This document shows positions 1 to 33,579 of a stretch of 64,000 bases of DNA, piece by piece. The DNA comes from Trematomus loennbergii. Its lineage: Eukaryota > Chordata > Actinopteri > Perciformes > Nototheniidae. The translations under genes and the position numbers were made by a program. The DNA lies in the NCBI GenBank assembly GCA_012861695.1, contig JAAOOA010000127.1:22557267-22621266 (forward strand), read 5' to 3'. Each line of letters starts with the position of its first letter. The first letter of the stretch is position 1. Under the pieces are notes generated by a model. It saw only the letters and a program-made list of their open reading frames with translations, was not told the DNA's origin and did not search any database.

Positions 1-3000
1 TGAAATATCCAGAAATGTAAAAATACTGCATCTGTGGATACTGTGCTGTGTTAAAAAGAAAAAGTTTGACATTTCAGGGAAATGTTGTAAAGACGAGAAA
101 CAGGTGAGACAGCCTGGATCTGTTCACAGGCAACATAGTTCTCCAATTAACACGATACATCTCGTTTGTTGCACACAAGAACGGAAGTGTAAAAAGTAGC
201 GTTATCTCATTATTCAGGAGACTTTTGCTTTTCTATGTTGAGAAACATTGATCATATCATTGAGAGAATAACGTTGGAATGGGTTTTTACACTGGGGAAA
301 AATATCTTGCCAAGCTATGTAAGAAGCAAACAATGTCTTGTCATGTCCATATTTTGTGAGCTGTTTTATAAATCCATAAGTGCTCAGTTTTGATGGTGGA
401 GGAGTAGCAGGTGTCCATCTGTATATCTCCAGAGCACAGGTCTAGTGGCTATGCTCCCTTTGCACTCCTCTAATGTACCTCTTCTGACACACTCATCACT
501 CCTCAGTCTCCTTCAACTCTTTCATCTGAGGGCTCCACACAGCTGACCGGGCCTTAACACTGACAGGCTGCTTTTCCCCAAAAGATGAGGAGATGGAACA
601 GGCGTGTAAACTACAGCAGTAAGCGCTACACTCCCGAGGCTTCATGACCTACATGTTACACTTTCTCCATCTGCCTGCATACACTTAACACCCCACAGGC
701 TGCCACTCAAACCAGCAGGTGACGGCAAACAGGAGATGTAGACTTTGTGTAATGCTGGCTCACTGCATGTACAGATGTTAAGCACTACAGCCAAGGTTAC
801 ACACAGTGGTTAAATAGACTTTGATGTTCTTTCTTCTGCCGCTGAAAGCCTTGTTTTACTTGTCTGTTTAGCTGAAGTAGAAAGAATGACCTTCATTCAG
901 TTCAGCACATTTCCAGTTCATCCAGGAAAAAGTGGAGACATACACTCTTTTCTTGTGCACCGCATAAACTCTTTAAAATTAAAAACAAAACATTTCATTA
1001 AGATTCAAAGTGCTACATGCAAGCCATAAAGCAATGCATGTAGTTAATTCGAAAGCATAAAAAAGCTAATGGACTATTAGAGTCTACTGCCTGGGGCTGG
1101 CTTTTCTCCTGGCAGAAGAAGTACATCAATCACTTCTATCAGTAATCCCCTGCAAGCTGCCGGCAGTGTCTGTGCCTCCTGCCGAAGAAATTGTGCCTCA
1201 GCAGAAGCAGCATCAGATGTGGCTCAGGTTGACATCTTAACAGATAAACTGGCCCCACTTTACTACCACTGTCACTACATTCTGCCCTCGGTCTTTGGAG
1301 ATATTGATGGGCGGCAGCAGTCGAGGAGACAAAAGCACTGACGGAGGAGACGCCTGAGGAGTGGAGCTAAGCTGCTACGTGTTTGTTTGTTCTTTCTTTC
1401 TTGTGCTCATACCTGGAGGACGCATGATAAGATGGGACACAGATGAGAGGACATTCAGGATTGTACTTTCGCTGTAGGGGACTTGAGGCTCGTAGTTGTA
1501 AGAACAGTGACTTTTGTTGAAGTTTTCAACTCATTCTGTTTGTTTGCGCAAAGTAGCTCAAAGTGATGTGTTGTAGAAACTAAATGTGCAACAAGTCAAG
1601 TTCAAGGCTTTTACATAGTACATACTGTAGGAGTGTAGTTATGTCGATGACAATCTTAGGTCCCAGGCTCCTCCAACAGTGCAATACAATAAACAGATAA
1701 AATAGTGCAAGTAAATACAATAAAATAGAATAGAAGTAGTGCCATAAGAGTCTAAGTGATGCATCATTGTTAAGTTGCAAACAGGTGAATGTTATGGATG
1801 TTCTTACAGTAGTTCAGGTGTTTAACAGTCTTATTGTCTGTGGAATGAAACTGTCCCTGAGTCTGGCACACCATATTTTTGAAAAGTCTTTGTCAATATG
1901 AGACTGTGCCATTGCAAATATAAAATAAACTTAAAGGTGTTTCATCCCTTCCATACACTCCCCTTCTGGTTCACTGGATTTTCTGTGTGAAGCCTGGTGC
2001 TTCTCTCTTGGGCTTTGAATGAAAACACATTTCTCTTTTGGCTACTGCTGCAGCATATTTGTGTGCACACAGCCAGCAGATGTGTCTTGGTCCAACAACT
2101 CCATCCTAACGCCCAGTTCTTTCCAACTTCCAACTTTACCTGATCCTCTCCTGGCTCATTTGAACAGAAAATAATCTCTCATGAATAATCAGCTTTGTTT
2201 CATTCCAGATGATAAGATGATTCATGTTGACTTTGTGCATATGGAGTAGTTTTGGCCATGAACCACTTTCAGAGCTGCACTGCACTTGATAAACACTATA
2301 GCTGCTAAATAATTTGTTGCAAACAGATTTTGTTTACCAGCATGTGTTTGTGAATGAATATGTATTTGCATACTTTGCATGCACACTTGAAGTAGATAGT
2401 TTATGCGAGTAAACCCAAATATATGTGATGATGAAACTTCAAGAGATTACAGCTTGTACTGAGCGTAAGGCGGTGAATGCGGAAAGAAATGGTCTTTAAA
2501 TTCGACAAGATTAAGGCCAGTTGGGAAACATATTTTCCATTAAAACTCTGGTGTATATTCACCCTTTGCATTTTTGGGCAAGCAAGCTGATGATGCACTT
2601 TGCTGAGCTGTCACAAGACATCTCAAAGACTGTACTGAAGGCAGATTCTTAATGTGAGAATATCTGAGAGTTCCTAGAAAGCTGCAGCCAAGCTCATAGA
2701 AACTCTCTCCATCTGTCAGATCGGAGTGTAGATCCAAACAACTAACAGCACTGAGGCAGTGTGGAGCTGGACAGACATCAGCCAGGGACACAGCCATGAT
2801 GACAAAGTCCCTAATGCAGGAGTTAAGGCTACTTAATATTCTTCTGTTGATTGGGGATTAATTGTTCCATCTGGCTCTTATGAACATTTGTGAAGAGAAT
2901 GAAAACCACTCCCTTATTTTTACTGACATGTTTCATCTTGTTTTATTATGGGTTTGGAGTATGGCTAGCAAGTACAGAGGCTTGTCGGAGGAGTTGGGCT

Positions 3001-5421
3001 GGACAGGCTATACCAGAGGGAGAGCTGGGAAATGTGATCATTTTTCTCCGGGACTGTCATACGCCATAGGCTGCCTCATTTGTCTACTCCTAGTCCTTTG
3101 TTTCCATCACGCTCCCTGTTCCAGGACTAGCCTGCAGAGCAAGACACAAGCAGGAGAAAAAGAGAGAGAGACAATAAAAGGAACTAAATAAGCTAATTAT
3201 TATAGTGGTGCATGTTTCTTTAATACAGTACTTAACTGTAATGTACGTGCTGCAGTATTTAAAACCTGCTGAATGGCTGAAAAACACAATGAAAGCAGGT
3301 TTAGAGTGAGAGAAGGAGGGATGAGGGAGGCTGCGCGACTGCACTCTTTCCTCCAAATTGCCCTGCAGTTCCACAGGAGTGTTGTTGACCCACTTTGTCT
3401 CCCACTCAGGTGATTAATGCAACATGCTACAAACAAAGGTCACGTCAGGAGGCAGGAGAGCTGGCCTAAACACAACAAGAGCTGAGGGATTTACACAGTA
3501 TATGACTTCTGTTAGGGCTGAGAAATAACAAGTTGTCTGTTGTTTTGTAGGGCATCACTCATGCTCAAGGGACACTTTGAGAAGTAAAGGAACACACAAA
3601 CTCACATCCACATGACGTGTAAATATGTGAACGCACTAGGGATCAGAGTAACGCACCAATATTATATTATCATGTGTTTATGTTTTCAGTTAGCAGGTAA
3701 TGATGATATTTGGAAGACCATTGTGTTTGAAATAAGTAATTAAAAGGGGTTGTCCATCAATATTATTAATCAGTTTACCACATTTTCAACCTAGGTTTCA
3801 GATATAGTTCCTCAAAATTGTGCATTTTTTACTTTCCAGGAGTTAACGAATGTATCGATTAAACAAAATGACAATCAGCAAATGATTCAATAATTTGTTA
3901 GAAACTATATATATTTATTGCAGCATAATTTACAAGCCTTAATAGTTGGGAACAACAGATCTGTCTTGTATAAGCACTATTAAAAAGACTTGAGCCTGGC
4001 TTTATGCTATCATTTTATATTGATGCTATATCGCTGCTAAAAAGTCATTTCTCAACGATGTACTGTACTTTTTCAACTGTAGTAAAATGTGTCATTGAAC
4101 ATGCACGACTCAAGTCAGGCATATCTTGGGTTGAAAAATATAAGTTCTCTCAGCAGGAGTTCCCTGGTGGCTCCTGCATCTTAATGTTCTTTTAGAGGCA
4201 CGACATACATAAATTGTCGTCTGCACATGAATTTTGTCGTTTTGTGAGAGTCTGAAAGAAGCTATTTGTTTTTACTTCGACCACTGTGTTGCTCTTTAAA
4301 GAGAGCTTGTGATGTCCGTTTTGAAACACTGCTGCTTTTTTGGTTCCCCAGCCTTGTTGTATTTTCCCAGAGCTGACTCTTTCTTTTACTTTGCTAGTTA
4401 TCATTTAAAGTGATTTCAGTTTGCTGTGCGAGCAAAAGGCTCCACTCCAAAACCATATTTAAATACAAAAGCAAGTGTAATTATGCTGTGTCTATCTTTT
4501 TTCCCTTTTCTCTGCGGTTATCTAAATTATAATCTCTGGTTTCAGCGTTTATACCAAAGCACATTCTCTAAGGTATTCTACATCCATGGTTTCTCTTCCA
4601 GAGAAATGACTGCTGTTAAATGAAGCAATGATTTTCTTTATATGTGCCAGCTGTAGTGCAAATCGTTTTCAATCTGCCAGAAAATCCAGTTCATTTTGTG
4701 GAGATGAGGTTGAAGATGGACTGCTGGAATGAACAGAGGCCGTTGGGGCTTTGATCCAACACCCAGATAACGTTGCATCAAACTGGGCTTTTGTGTGTGT
4801 TTTCAAATGTTATGTTCATCAAGATTTCTCTTTGATCATCTGTCGGGAACACATCCATGAAAGAAATATACATTTCTATGTGAATGCATTCACCCGGACC
4901 ACAACTTTTAAAGCTGTAAAAGCAATATGGCCAAATTGCCCATAGGTACAATGTTGCATTTATACAGTATGTTGCATATTCAGAGACTATGGTTGTGCTA
5001 TTGTTTGGATTTGAAAGCAGACAGCTGTGTAGTAGCTCAGTGTTTTTGTATGCACACTGAATGAGAAGAAAAGGTTTATACAGACATGGACATACAAGAT
5101 GGAGGTGTTTATCTAGGCTTCATTCAATTAGTTTCATCTGCTTCTATTGCTTGGTATAAAGATTATAATAAGATGAAGAGAGAAAGAACCGATGTCACGC
5201 AACATTCTGAGTTTCCGTTCTTTTTGGCTGGTTTAATGTCACAGAAAACACTGCCTCTCTGGCTCTGCATACTGAGATTTAGCTCCACCAATTAGCTAAA
5301 GTCCATCTCAAAGACTTGTTTCTATAGCAACAGTCAACAAATAAAGAAATAAAGTGTACAGAGCTGTTGTATATCGCAGACACAATATAACCCATGTATA
5401 ATTTGTCCCTGTCCTCCTCAG
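1..5421 (+). other. pdzrn4: PDZRN4 intron (upstream, partial)
   Basis: No exon, RNA gene or splice-competent coding frame was found. The previous PDZRN4 exon should carry the first two thirds of PDZ1, and I did not see it here. The stretch is mostly unique AT-rich DNA; the one recognisable repeat fragment is at about 1594-1870. Confidence 0.7.
1594..1870. repeat. Interspersed repeat fragment, unclassified
   Basis: The stretch TTATGTCGATGACAATCTTA then GGTCCCAGGCTCCTCCAACA recurs with changes at 42029-42070. The segment ending AACTGTCCCTGAGTCTGG has the look of the 3' part of a common fish retroelement. I cannot name the family or fix its limits. Confidence 0.5.
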
Positions 5422-24919
<19,498 letters not shown>

Positions 24920-26700
24920 AACTGACACTCACATTCTACCCCATGCGGTATAATATACTTGCCTCGTTCAATGTGGCGTTTTTATGAGGACAATAGGAAT
25001 ATTTTTCACACTTTGTAACCCAAAAAGCATTTTGTAAAGAATTTATCAGTGTTGTCATGGCATTTTCTTCATGTTTTTTCAATATTGTTTTTCACATCAC
25101 TATGCGGGGAAAACATTTTCTATGAAATGACGACTATATAATTATTTTATTACTTATAAACATTTTTATCTTTTCAATTCTATTTTCATATTTATGTTAC
25201 GTAACCATATACTCAAAATGGTTGAATGTCATATTAAGAGAAGTTTATTGTTTTCTTTTATCTATTATATTAACTTGCTAATTGCAACACAACGTGAGTC
25301 AGTGGGTCTCGTGCTTTTTACTTTTATCTTTCATTAACAGATCTACTTATCCTTTAAAGCTGAAATATGTTTCTCTCTTAGTTTTGTTAAGAGGAATTAT
25401 GTTTCAGACTACTGGATCTTAAACATTGATTGGAAATCTAGCAGTCTAACACTCAACCACAGATATATCAGCAAATGATGATAGCCTAAGTACGTTTTAC
25501 AAAATAAAAGTTTAAATGAGGTACACGTTTCAGCTTTAAAAGGACATAAATATCTTACATTCCAATCCTAGTACTGTATATCCTTTTCATGATGAAAGAT
25601 TGAGCATAACTGCGGCAAGAATGTGTTTAATACCTAAAATGTTATGAATTTGAGATAAATCCAATGACCTAAAAGGGAAAGTATCCAGTGTTTCACCGCT
25701 AACTGCCATAGCTCTTTTGTCGGATGAATCCTCAAAGTTTCAGAATATTCAACAGTGTAAATTGTTAATACAAGCAAAAGTGTCTTGAGCCAAAACTCAA
25801 ATAACTTCTGCTGATATTTGTATTATCAGCAATTTCATGAAAGCATTTAAAAGTGAAATACCTCATTTTAAAGTGAAACTCTTCATATGAACAGTGCTAC
25901 ACTGACGGGTCAATGAAAAAATACTTTGTGGACACCGTGAATATGCACTATGTATACTGTACTGAAGATTGGCTTTAGTGCAAAGTAACAAATACATAGT
26001 CCAATATTCAAACGAATTGCCAGCTTTGTTTTTATGTTTGGCAGCTTTGGGTAAAAATAATTTGTATTAAATGTTTTATTTGGCAAATATTTGATTTCCT
26101 ACCTATTCAACTACAGATGGACCTGCTCATAGCTTTTACGTACCGTTTTTTGCATCATCAATATACACCTTTACTCAGCCTTAACAGCAAAATGGTAAGT
26201 TTGTGTTGCAAACTGATTTCATACACAAACAGTCTCTGGATATCTCTGTGCACTCAGCCTTATAAATACATGTATAATTCAGTTTTTAGTTCCTGGAAAA
26301 TAAGATATAGTCGTTACTTATGTTTGAGATCACATTAAACATGTGTTAGGATGATTGCCACTGAGCAGGACTCAGAACACAGCATATTAAGTTCATTTAA
26401 AAAAACTAAACTGGTTAGATGAATGCGTTGCCATTTATCAACCGACTTTATAGTCCAGTTACATGTACAGTATCCTCATTCGAAATGCCTCATTTTTAAC
26501 TGAAATATTGTACATTTGAAATTTTAAACTGAACCTTGTACTTGTTTTAAATCAATGTCAATGGTCTGATTTCAAGTAATGCTTAGTTGGCACATTTGTA
26601 GCCGGGTAAAATGTGTGATAATGGTGATCTTTGGAAAATAAATGATAATAAATTATTGTTTTTTGGTATATCATCGCACTGGATCATATTTATTTTATTC
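24920..26700 (+). other. pdzrn4: Probable PDZRN4 3' UTR with candidate polyadenylation signals
   Basis: This AT-rich, non-coding stretch follows the stop. AATAAA hexamers occur at 25503-25508 and 26637-26642, the latter followed by a second overlapping AATAAA. I see no repeats of note here. The extent is inferred only from the hexamers; transcript ends cannot be read from DNA alone. Confidence 0.4.
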
Positions 26701-28953
26701 AGAAGTTTGAGGAAGAACCAAATCTGCCGTTGCACTGAAGCTGCTGTCAGGTCCATGAACACCGAACTCTCCAAGGATTTAGCACACAAACTTGGTAATT
26801 AAATTATGTTGCTTTGTTGTTTAACAAATCCTTTTGCAATGTGACTTTCCTGTGGAGTGGTTGGTGTGAACAGTGTGAAAGTGAACAACAGCAACAATCT
26901 GTGCTCTACTTCTAGTCTTCTATACTGGAGGTGTTGCTAAATTGTGTCATATCACAAAAGTTAACAGTGCAAACTACAAAAACGACATCAAGTCTCCCTG
27001 GGGTAGAGTAGTCCGGTGATGTAAAAATGAATTACTTGTTGGATGAACACATGTTCACCTCAGATATCTCCTTAAGAGTGACTTTTTTCACTCTGCTGTG
27101 AATATGTTAAGTGATTAAACAGAAGGAGATTTCAATTAAAATCATCTTCCACTTGGATGGCTTTGTGTTCATTAAAATGGATCAACCACTTAATCATTGC
27201 TATGGCCCTGTCATATGCAGGGGAGAGCACTGGGATACTCTGGTTCTCTGTATTATCTCAAGTTGTCAGTGTGCTAAAGCTGAGATTGGATTGTCACGGA
27301 TACACTAGTGCCTGAAGACTGTTCTGTACTTCTGTGTTTCAATTTAACTGAAAACTTGTTCCATTTTACGAGACTGGTAAATTATAAAAAAAGAACCAAG
27401 TCTTCCTGATATTACTATACGTGTTTCCTTTTGGGTGGAAATAGTTCTTTGTTACCCTGAGGCATTATGTCTATGTTTTTTGCAGAGCATTTATTTTCAC
27501 TGCTTGTTTTTTCCTTTTCATATTTGTATTTTCTCCGACTGGCCTGTGAAGAACTCCATCCAACCCCTTTGTTCAGGCTGTGTATCACTATGAAAGCACT
27601 TCCAAATGACACTCCACTTTATTAACATACAGTTTAAAAAGTGTTATAATGCCAGAGGACATTTAGTGTATTCGAAGGTTGAACGTTAAATCTGTGGCTC
27701 CATTTATACAGCGACCAAACACAAGTTGATATTGAAAAGTAGACTTCTGCCGTCCCCGAGCCCATTCACCCTCCCCTCATTTATTAATTCTTCAGTCTGT
27801 ATGGACAGAGACAATTTAAATGCCATTGAAAAGCCACGGAGTAAGAAGAGCTGTGAGTTGTACCAACCAACGGCTGAACTAGCCCGAATGCTCGCTAGCT
27901 AATTAAGTTCATCCCTAAGCCCCTGAAAGACCCAGTCAGGTGTAATTAAAATGGAGCCTGTGACAGCCATGGCATTTGTCAGAGCTCCCCAGCAGTTTAA
28001 ATACCAGCACTGACAGAAATGTCAAACAGATAGTAGTGGCTCGTCTCCTCTTCAGTGCTGCACTCACACAAACACACACACTGAACCATTGCCTCGGTTA
28101 TGAATGCTCGTTGATAACCTTTAGGATTCCCTGAACAGCAAAAACTACAAATTCTCTCCCATTATTCACAGAGGGAGGTCCATATTTATTGACATACAGA
28201 TCTACTCGACATGTCATGGTGCAATCTACTTCGTAGTGCCTCCTCTCCTTAATCTCAGAGGCTCGGAACAAACTGGTAATTGCCTCGGATCATGCGTCTC
28301 TCGATGTCACTTTAGAAATTGATGGCAGCTTTGATCTTTGATATCATAACTGCTGTGTTGTTATAATTGGCCGTATCATGCCAGCTGTAGCTGTGTGTAT
28401 GCAGGTGATATGGACAGACTGCTGCTGCTGAGCCAGCTGTTCTGAAGGAATATGCCTCTATCAAGCAGAAGACAATATCAAGTCTGCTAATAGAGGATTA
28501 TGGGGCATGGAATTACCTAACAACTCATCACAAAGTCACCACGCTACAATCCCAAGAGAATAGGGGATGTCTGAACAAAGGTTTATTGACAAACCATCCA
28601 ATAGATGAGATAATTGAGTCTGGACAAAAGGAGGTGACTAACCAACAAACCGACTGCTTTCCACTCAGCTATGCTACTAGCATGGCTAAAGGACAATGTT
28701 AAAAACTACTGTCGGTTTCTCTTGGACAGATCTGAAATGTTGAACAATAACAATGCAGTATTTTTATTATTTTTGCTCAGATATTCTTTCTTTACATGTA
28801 CTTCAAACCTCGGAGGATCTAGGCTGCAGAAAAGTTGAAAACAGTGGTGCATTGATCACTTCAGACTACAGTAAGTTGCCTCATATTGCAATATATAAAA
28901 ACATTTTTCTTTTACCCACGGAGGTTGGTAGTGCAGACATTCTCATACAAACA

Positions 28954-29034
28954 GAGAGCCTCTGGAATTTCAGTTATGCTGTAACAAACAAGTTGAGAGC
29001 CTCTGGAATTTCAGTTATGCTGTAACAAACAAAT
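28954..29034. repeat. 41-bp tandem duplication
   Basis: The unit beginning GAGAGCCTCTGGAATTTCAG occurs at 28954 and again at 28995, with 38 bp identical and then divergence at the 3' edge. Confidence 0.95.
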
Positions 29035-29231
29035 GTGTTTCACATTCAGTTCACTCATTTCCAGCATAACACCAAGCAGAAATAACTGGTTTATTGCCAA
29101 GTGTTTAAAGCCAACTGTGAATGTATTACCGAAGTTACACAAGTTAATCGTTTTAGGAATTAGTTTGAAACACAATTATTCTATTGTCTCACTATTTATT
29201 TAATCACAGCTCTGTGTATTGTAACTCTCGT

Positions 29232-29428
<197 letters not shown>

Positions 29429-30838
29429 ATTATTGGCAGAGATCTGTGAACCATTTGGAGTTTGTTTCTTTTCACACCCCATGTTTTATGTGTCATTTGT
29501 TGTTTCATTATCACCCCAACCAAATGCATTGGGGGATCTATTAAGCAAAAACCTGTGAATATTTTAGAGCATAATTAGAGCTCTAATTACAATTCATTAT
29601 TCATAAAACGGGTCAGCCAAACTGCAATACATACTGCAGAGGTCTTAAACAAGTACTATTTGGATTACAATTATGTATAATAGTCTCTAAAACATATTGT
29701 ATTAAGGTTATGCCTAAACAGAGATATGCTTGTATATTATTCATTGACACATAAAGCATATTTTAAGAGCTGTATTATACCCTCTGTTGGAAACATAATC
29801 TATGCTACATTTGCTCACACTATTACTCAAATTATACAACACATAAAAAGGAGCCTGCTTTGCTCATATTGCTTCAATAACTCTTTTCTCTGGTCGTTTA
29901 AATCCTGCTTCAACTTTGGCTCAATGCAAGTCCTCAGATCTTTAAAAAAATGCATTAAGATTTTCACTGCCCACTCAGCCCTACATACAAAATACCCATC
30001 ATATTTCTTAGATACTAGTGTTTAAAGTCTGTATATATATATATACCGACTCTCACCCTGGGGTTTTCACTAACCTTCAAGGTGGAAATGATTGATGACT
30101 GTGGTCAACCATGCAAAAATGTTGTATACAAATGTAACACTTGCTCCTTTGCACATTCATCGTGTATGAATTCCATTAACATAGCTGTAAAGTTTCTGTT
30201 TTTCTTATTCATGAGCTGTTGGCCAGAGTTCCTATCCAATAGAAAATACTAATATGATTCGGAGTTATGATTACATCGCTGAGCTTGAGAATTCATAAAT
30301 AACGTCCTGCAGTCATGTGTATAGGGTCTGTTTCTCCTTGTGTTAACGCTGACCCCCCTCCCCTTTTGCATGTTACATTTCAATGTCAGCAGTTTCTCTA
30401 AGAAGACTCTTTCATTTGTCATGGTGAGCTCATCACTTCCTATTTCATATTCACGTGAGTTAGACTATGAAGCCATGACTTGTAGGAATGAACTGGACCT
30501 TCACATTGATGCAATTGGCTCCTAGTGTGATTCCTTATGACATTCATATCTGCACCTGTGCTATTATAAGAGCTGATCCAGTGCAGCATCAAGCAGCAGT
30601 ATGCTTTTCCTGTTCAGTTGAATTCTGGGTAGCAGGACACCTGCACTGTGGGTAATGAGGATCTTGCCAGGAGGCCCTTCGGTCAGGGCTCGGCTCCTCA
30701 CTGCTCTCGGGCTTCGCCACAGGCAAGCGGAGCTGGGAATTATCCACAGAGACAAGCCAGAGAGTAATGACCTCTCTATAACGTACACAGAGCTTCTTTT
30801 GGATCATCGACATGTTGCACATAAGTGGACTTACTTAA

Positions 30839-31322
30839 AGTGGACCTATCATGCTATATTTGAATAATATAGTGTAGGACCATACCTATATAAGGCATAT
30901 TTATACTTTTTTTTTTCAAAATACCAATACCATGCATTTTAGCCATGCCTCATTTTGCTCAATTTGATATTTTTTAGCTCTGTTTTTGCAAGGGCTGATT
31001 CTGTGAGAACAGCACCATCTACAGGCCTGGCATATGTACTACAGCGTCTCCAGCGCTTTCGAACGGCAATGGCCTTGGCTGTCTCCTCCTGATTGGTGGA
31101 GTTGGCCCAATAGCCGTAGCGCCACTGTCCTGACGTCAGGACAGTGTTCAAATCTGGATCAGTTTTGATCAGATCCGTTGCAGCCCTTTTTTAGAGATTT
31201 GGGTATGGAGGAAAATAGAGAGGGTTGTGTTTTCTGACACTTGGTGAGTTCCCTGGAACACCGGGGACACATATTCATGTATAAAAGACGTACAAAAGTG
31301 CATTTTGCATGATAGGTCCCCT
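30839..31322. mobile_element. MITE-like element, 484 bp, TTAA-flanked
   Basis: The left end AGTGGACCTATCATGC and the right end GCATGATAGGTCCCCT are inverted repeats with one mismatch. TTAA lies at 30835-30838 and 31323-31326. It has an internal 43-bp block (31020-31062) identical to one in the element at 32784-33579. No coding capacity was seen. Confidence 0.85.
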
Positions 31323-32783
31323 TTAAAGTCATGTTACTTACTTTGCTCCTTCACAGCTTACACAATGACTGTAAGTGGAAACTGTTTAAAGATGAAAAAC
31401 CTCAATATCCCCTAATCACACAACACTACCTCAGTAAACTGCACACAGCAGCCTTTTAACAACCCAAGCAGTGATCATTTTTATTAAACAAAGGACAGAG
31501 TAATTTCCACGCTTACAGGGAATAGTATGGTCTTATCTATCCCAACTTCAACAGTTAATTTAAATCATTTGCAGTACAGCTTGATTAGAATTTTTCCTGA
31601 TTGACAAAACATCTTGTCTTAAAAAATGGCCGATATTATCCAACATTACCTGCTTCCTTCACCAAGTTGTGAGTGGCAGCCGTATCTGCTTTTCTAATTT
31701 GCAAATGGTAATGGCCCTATCTAATCTGGTGCTTTGTTTGGAGATTGAATATAAAAGAGTGCACATCAAAGCATGACAGTTACTCTCCTCATTTACCCAT
31801 CACAGTTCTTCAACTCAAAACAGCCTCTCTTTTTCAGTCATTAATTCACCTACCTTTCTCATGTATTCTGATGTGCATTTCCTATGTTATAATTTGAAGT
31901 CCTTTGAAGTATACTTGATTACACCGAGAACAAACCTGGTGTCACAACCCCTGTAGATGAGGATCTGCATTGCCTTTGAAAGAAGGTGGGCTGCTGTCCA
32001 GAAGAGGTCAGGGAACAACGGAGGGATTAAGTGAATGCAAAAGGGAGGCTGATGCAGTTGACTGCACACCGGCGTCTTTCTCGCAATGACTGACCTTGAG
32101 GGCGGGGTGCACCATTATACTTTATTACAGTAGGTTACAGAAGTCTGTGCAGGCTTAATGATTCATGGCCACTGATTTCATAGTGCTTTGCAGACCATTT
32201 GACAGAGCGGAGTTCTATAATGAAAAAATACAACGACAGAGGAGCAGCTATAGTCACCGAGGATAACTGCTTTTGTTTCAATTGGTCTTGGTGTCAAAAA
32301 GTTTGATGTGACACTATAGGTCATCATCCCACATCACAGCATGATTTAACTTTATCCCTGCCTGCTTTTACCCAGTTTTTACTTTCTTCTCTCCATTAGT
32401 AGGGAAGAAATGTTCTGCTAATACGACACCATTGGGTATATTTAAGTAAAGGTTACATTTTGAGGCAATGTGGAGCTACACATACATCATAGATAGGCTG
32501 CAGCCTAACTGCAATTACTTTTAATACCAACTCTTAAAGTCTCACTAATAGTGCAGGTTCAAAAAGTGGAGCAGCAGAATACTCATTGGGAGCAACACAC
32601 ACTACGAAATGTACCGATGCTCTCAATGGCGAATAGGCTATACATCACTGTCACCCAATGCTCCTTTTTTGAATATCCTATCTTCATGGCTGGAAACGAT
32701 TGGTCCCTCGTGGATTTCTTTATTGTCCCAGGGTAGCTACAGTATGCAGGGACTACTATAGATGTGACTTTGCTGGTACTTAA
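31323..32783. other. Intergenic, nothing recognised
   Basis: Unique AT-rich sequence between two TTAA-type elements. No repeat, RNA or coding signal that I can support. Confidence 0.6.
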
Positions 32784-33579
32784 AGCCCCGGCCACACGAG
32801 GACGATAACGGTCGTATCTGCTAGAGTTCACTATCAGATAGACCGTTCGGCCACACAAGGCCGACATGGAAACGCAGAAAACGATAACGATAACGGGTCC
32901 CAAGGTGGGTAGATCTGCAAACGAAACGCTCTGGGGGGGCAAACGGCTCCGTGTTTACGCCTATACGATCATTTCCTGATAACGATGACGCAATAGCCCC
33001 GCCTCTCCCCACGTCTCCTGCTCAGAGATCAGCTGCTGGGCTCTCAGAAGAGGGGGAGGAAAAGAGAGGCTCCGTTTTTTATTCTTATATTATTATATAG
33101 AGTCGTTATTCATTTGTTTTAAAGCTAAATAAATAACAAAGAAGACCTTTGACCGGCACTTTTCAAATTTTGTCCGAAGATTTCAACTTTAACAGACATG
33201 TTGACCGGCGGAAAAAAATCTAACTGAAACTCTGCCGCACGGTCCCCTCGTCCCTTGGAAGAGGCGGAGAGTGGGTGTTCTTCATTTGATGGTGGACTAC
33301 AACAAACGCTTGCCTCGGAGAGGGAGAAAAAGAGCCCGAGTGTCCACAGCGGAGAATAAACAGAAGGGCAACCATGGCAACCATACACGGAAGTCTTCTT
33401 CGCTGCTTTTGTGGCAGGACTACAGCGCCACTTACAGGCCTGGCATATGTACTACAGCGTCTCCAGCGCTTTCGAGCGGTCTCGTGTGAACGTTTCTGGT
33501 GCCTGTTGCGTGTGGACGGAAGACTTTTTTGATAACGATTGCGGTCCGTTTGCGTTATCGTCCTCGTGTGGCCGGGGCT
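32784..33579. mobile_element. MITE-like element, 796 bp, with long terminal inverted repeats
   Basis: Left AGCCCCGGCCACACGAGGAC followed by GATAACG is repeated inverted at the right end (33553-33579). The left flank is TTAA (32780-32783) and the right flank TTAG (33580-33583), consistent with one decayed TTAA duplication; a TA duplication is the alternative. Open frames inside (for example 33271-33489) have no recognisable product. Confidence 0.85.

Noticed and set aside
2862..3436. Frames of 78-109 codons near the window start
   Set aside because: Random-looking translations inside a PDZRN4 intron; no splice or homology support.
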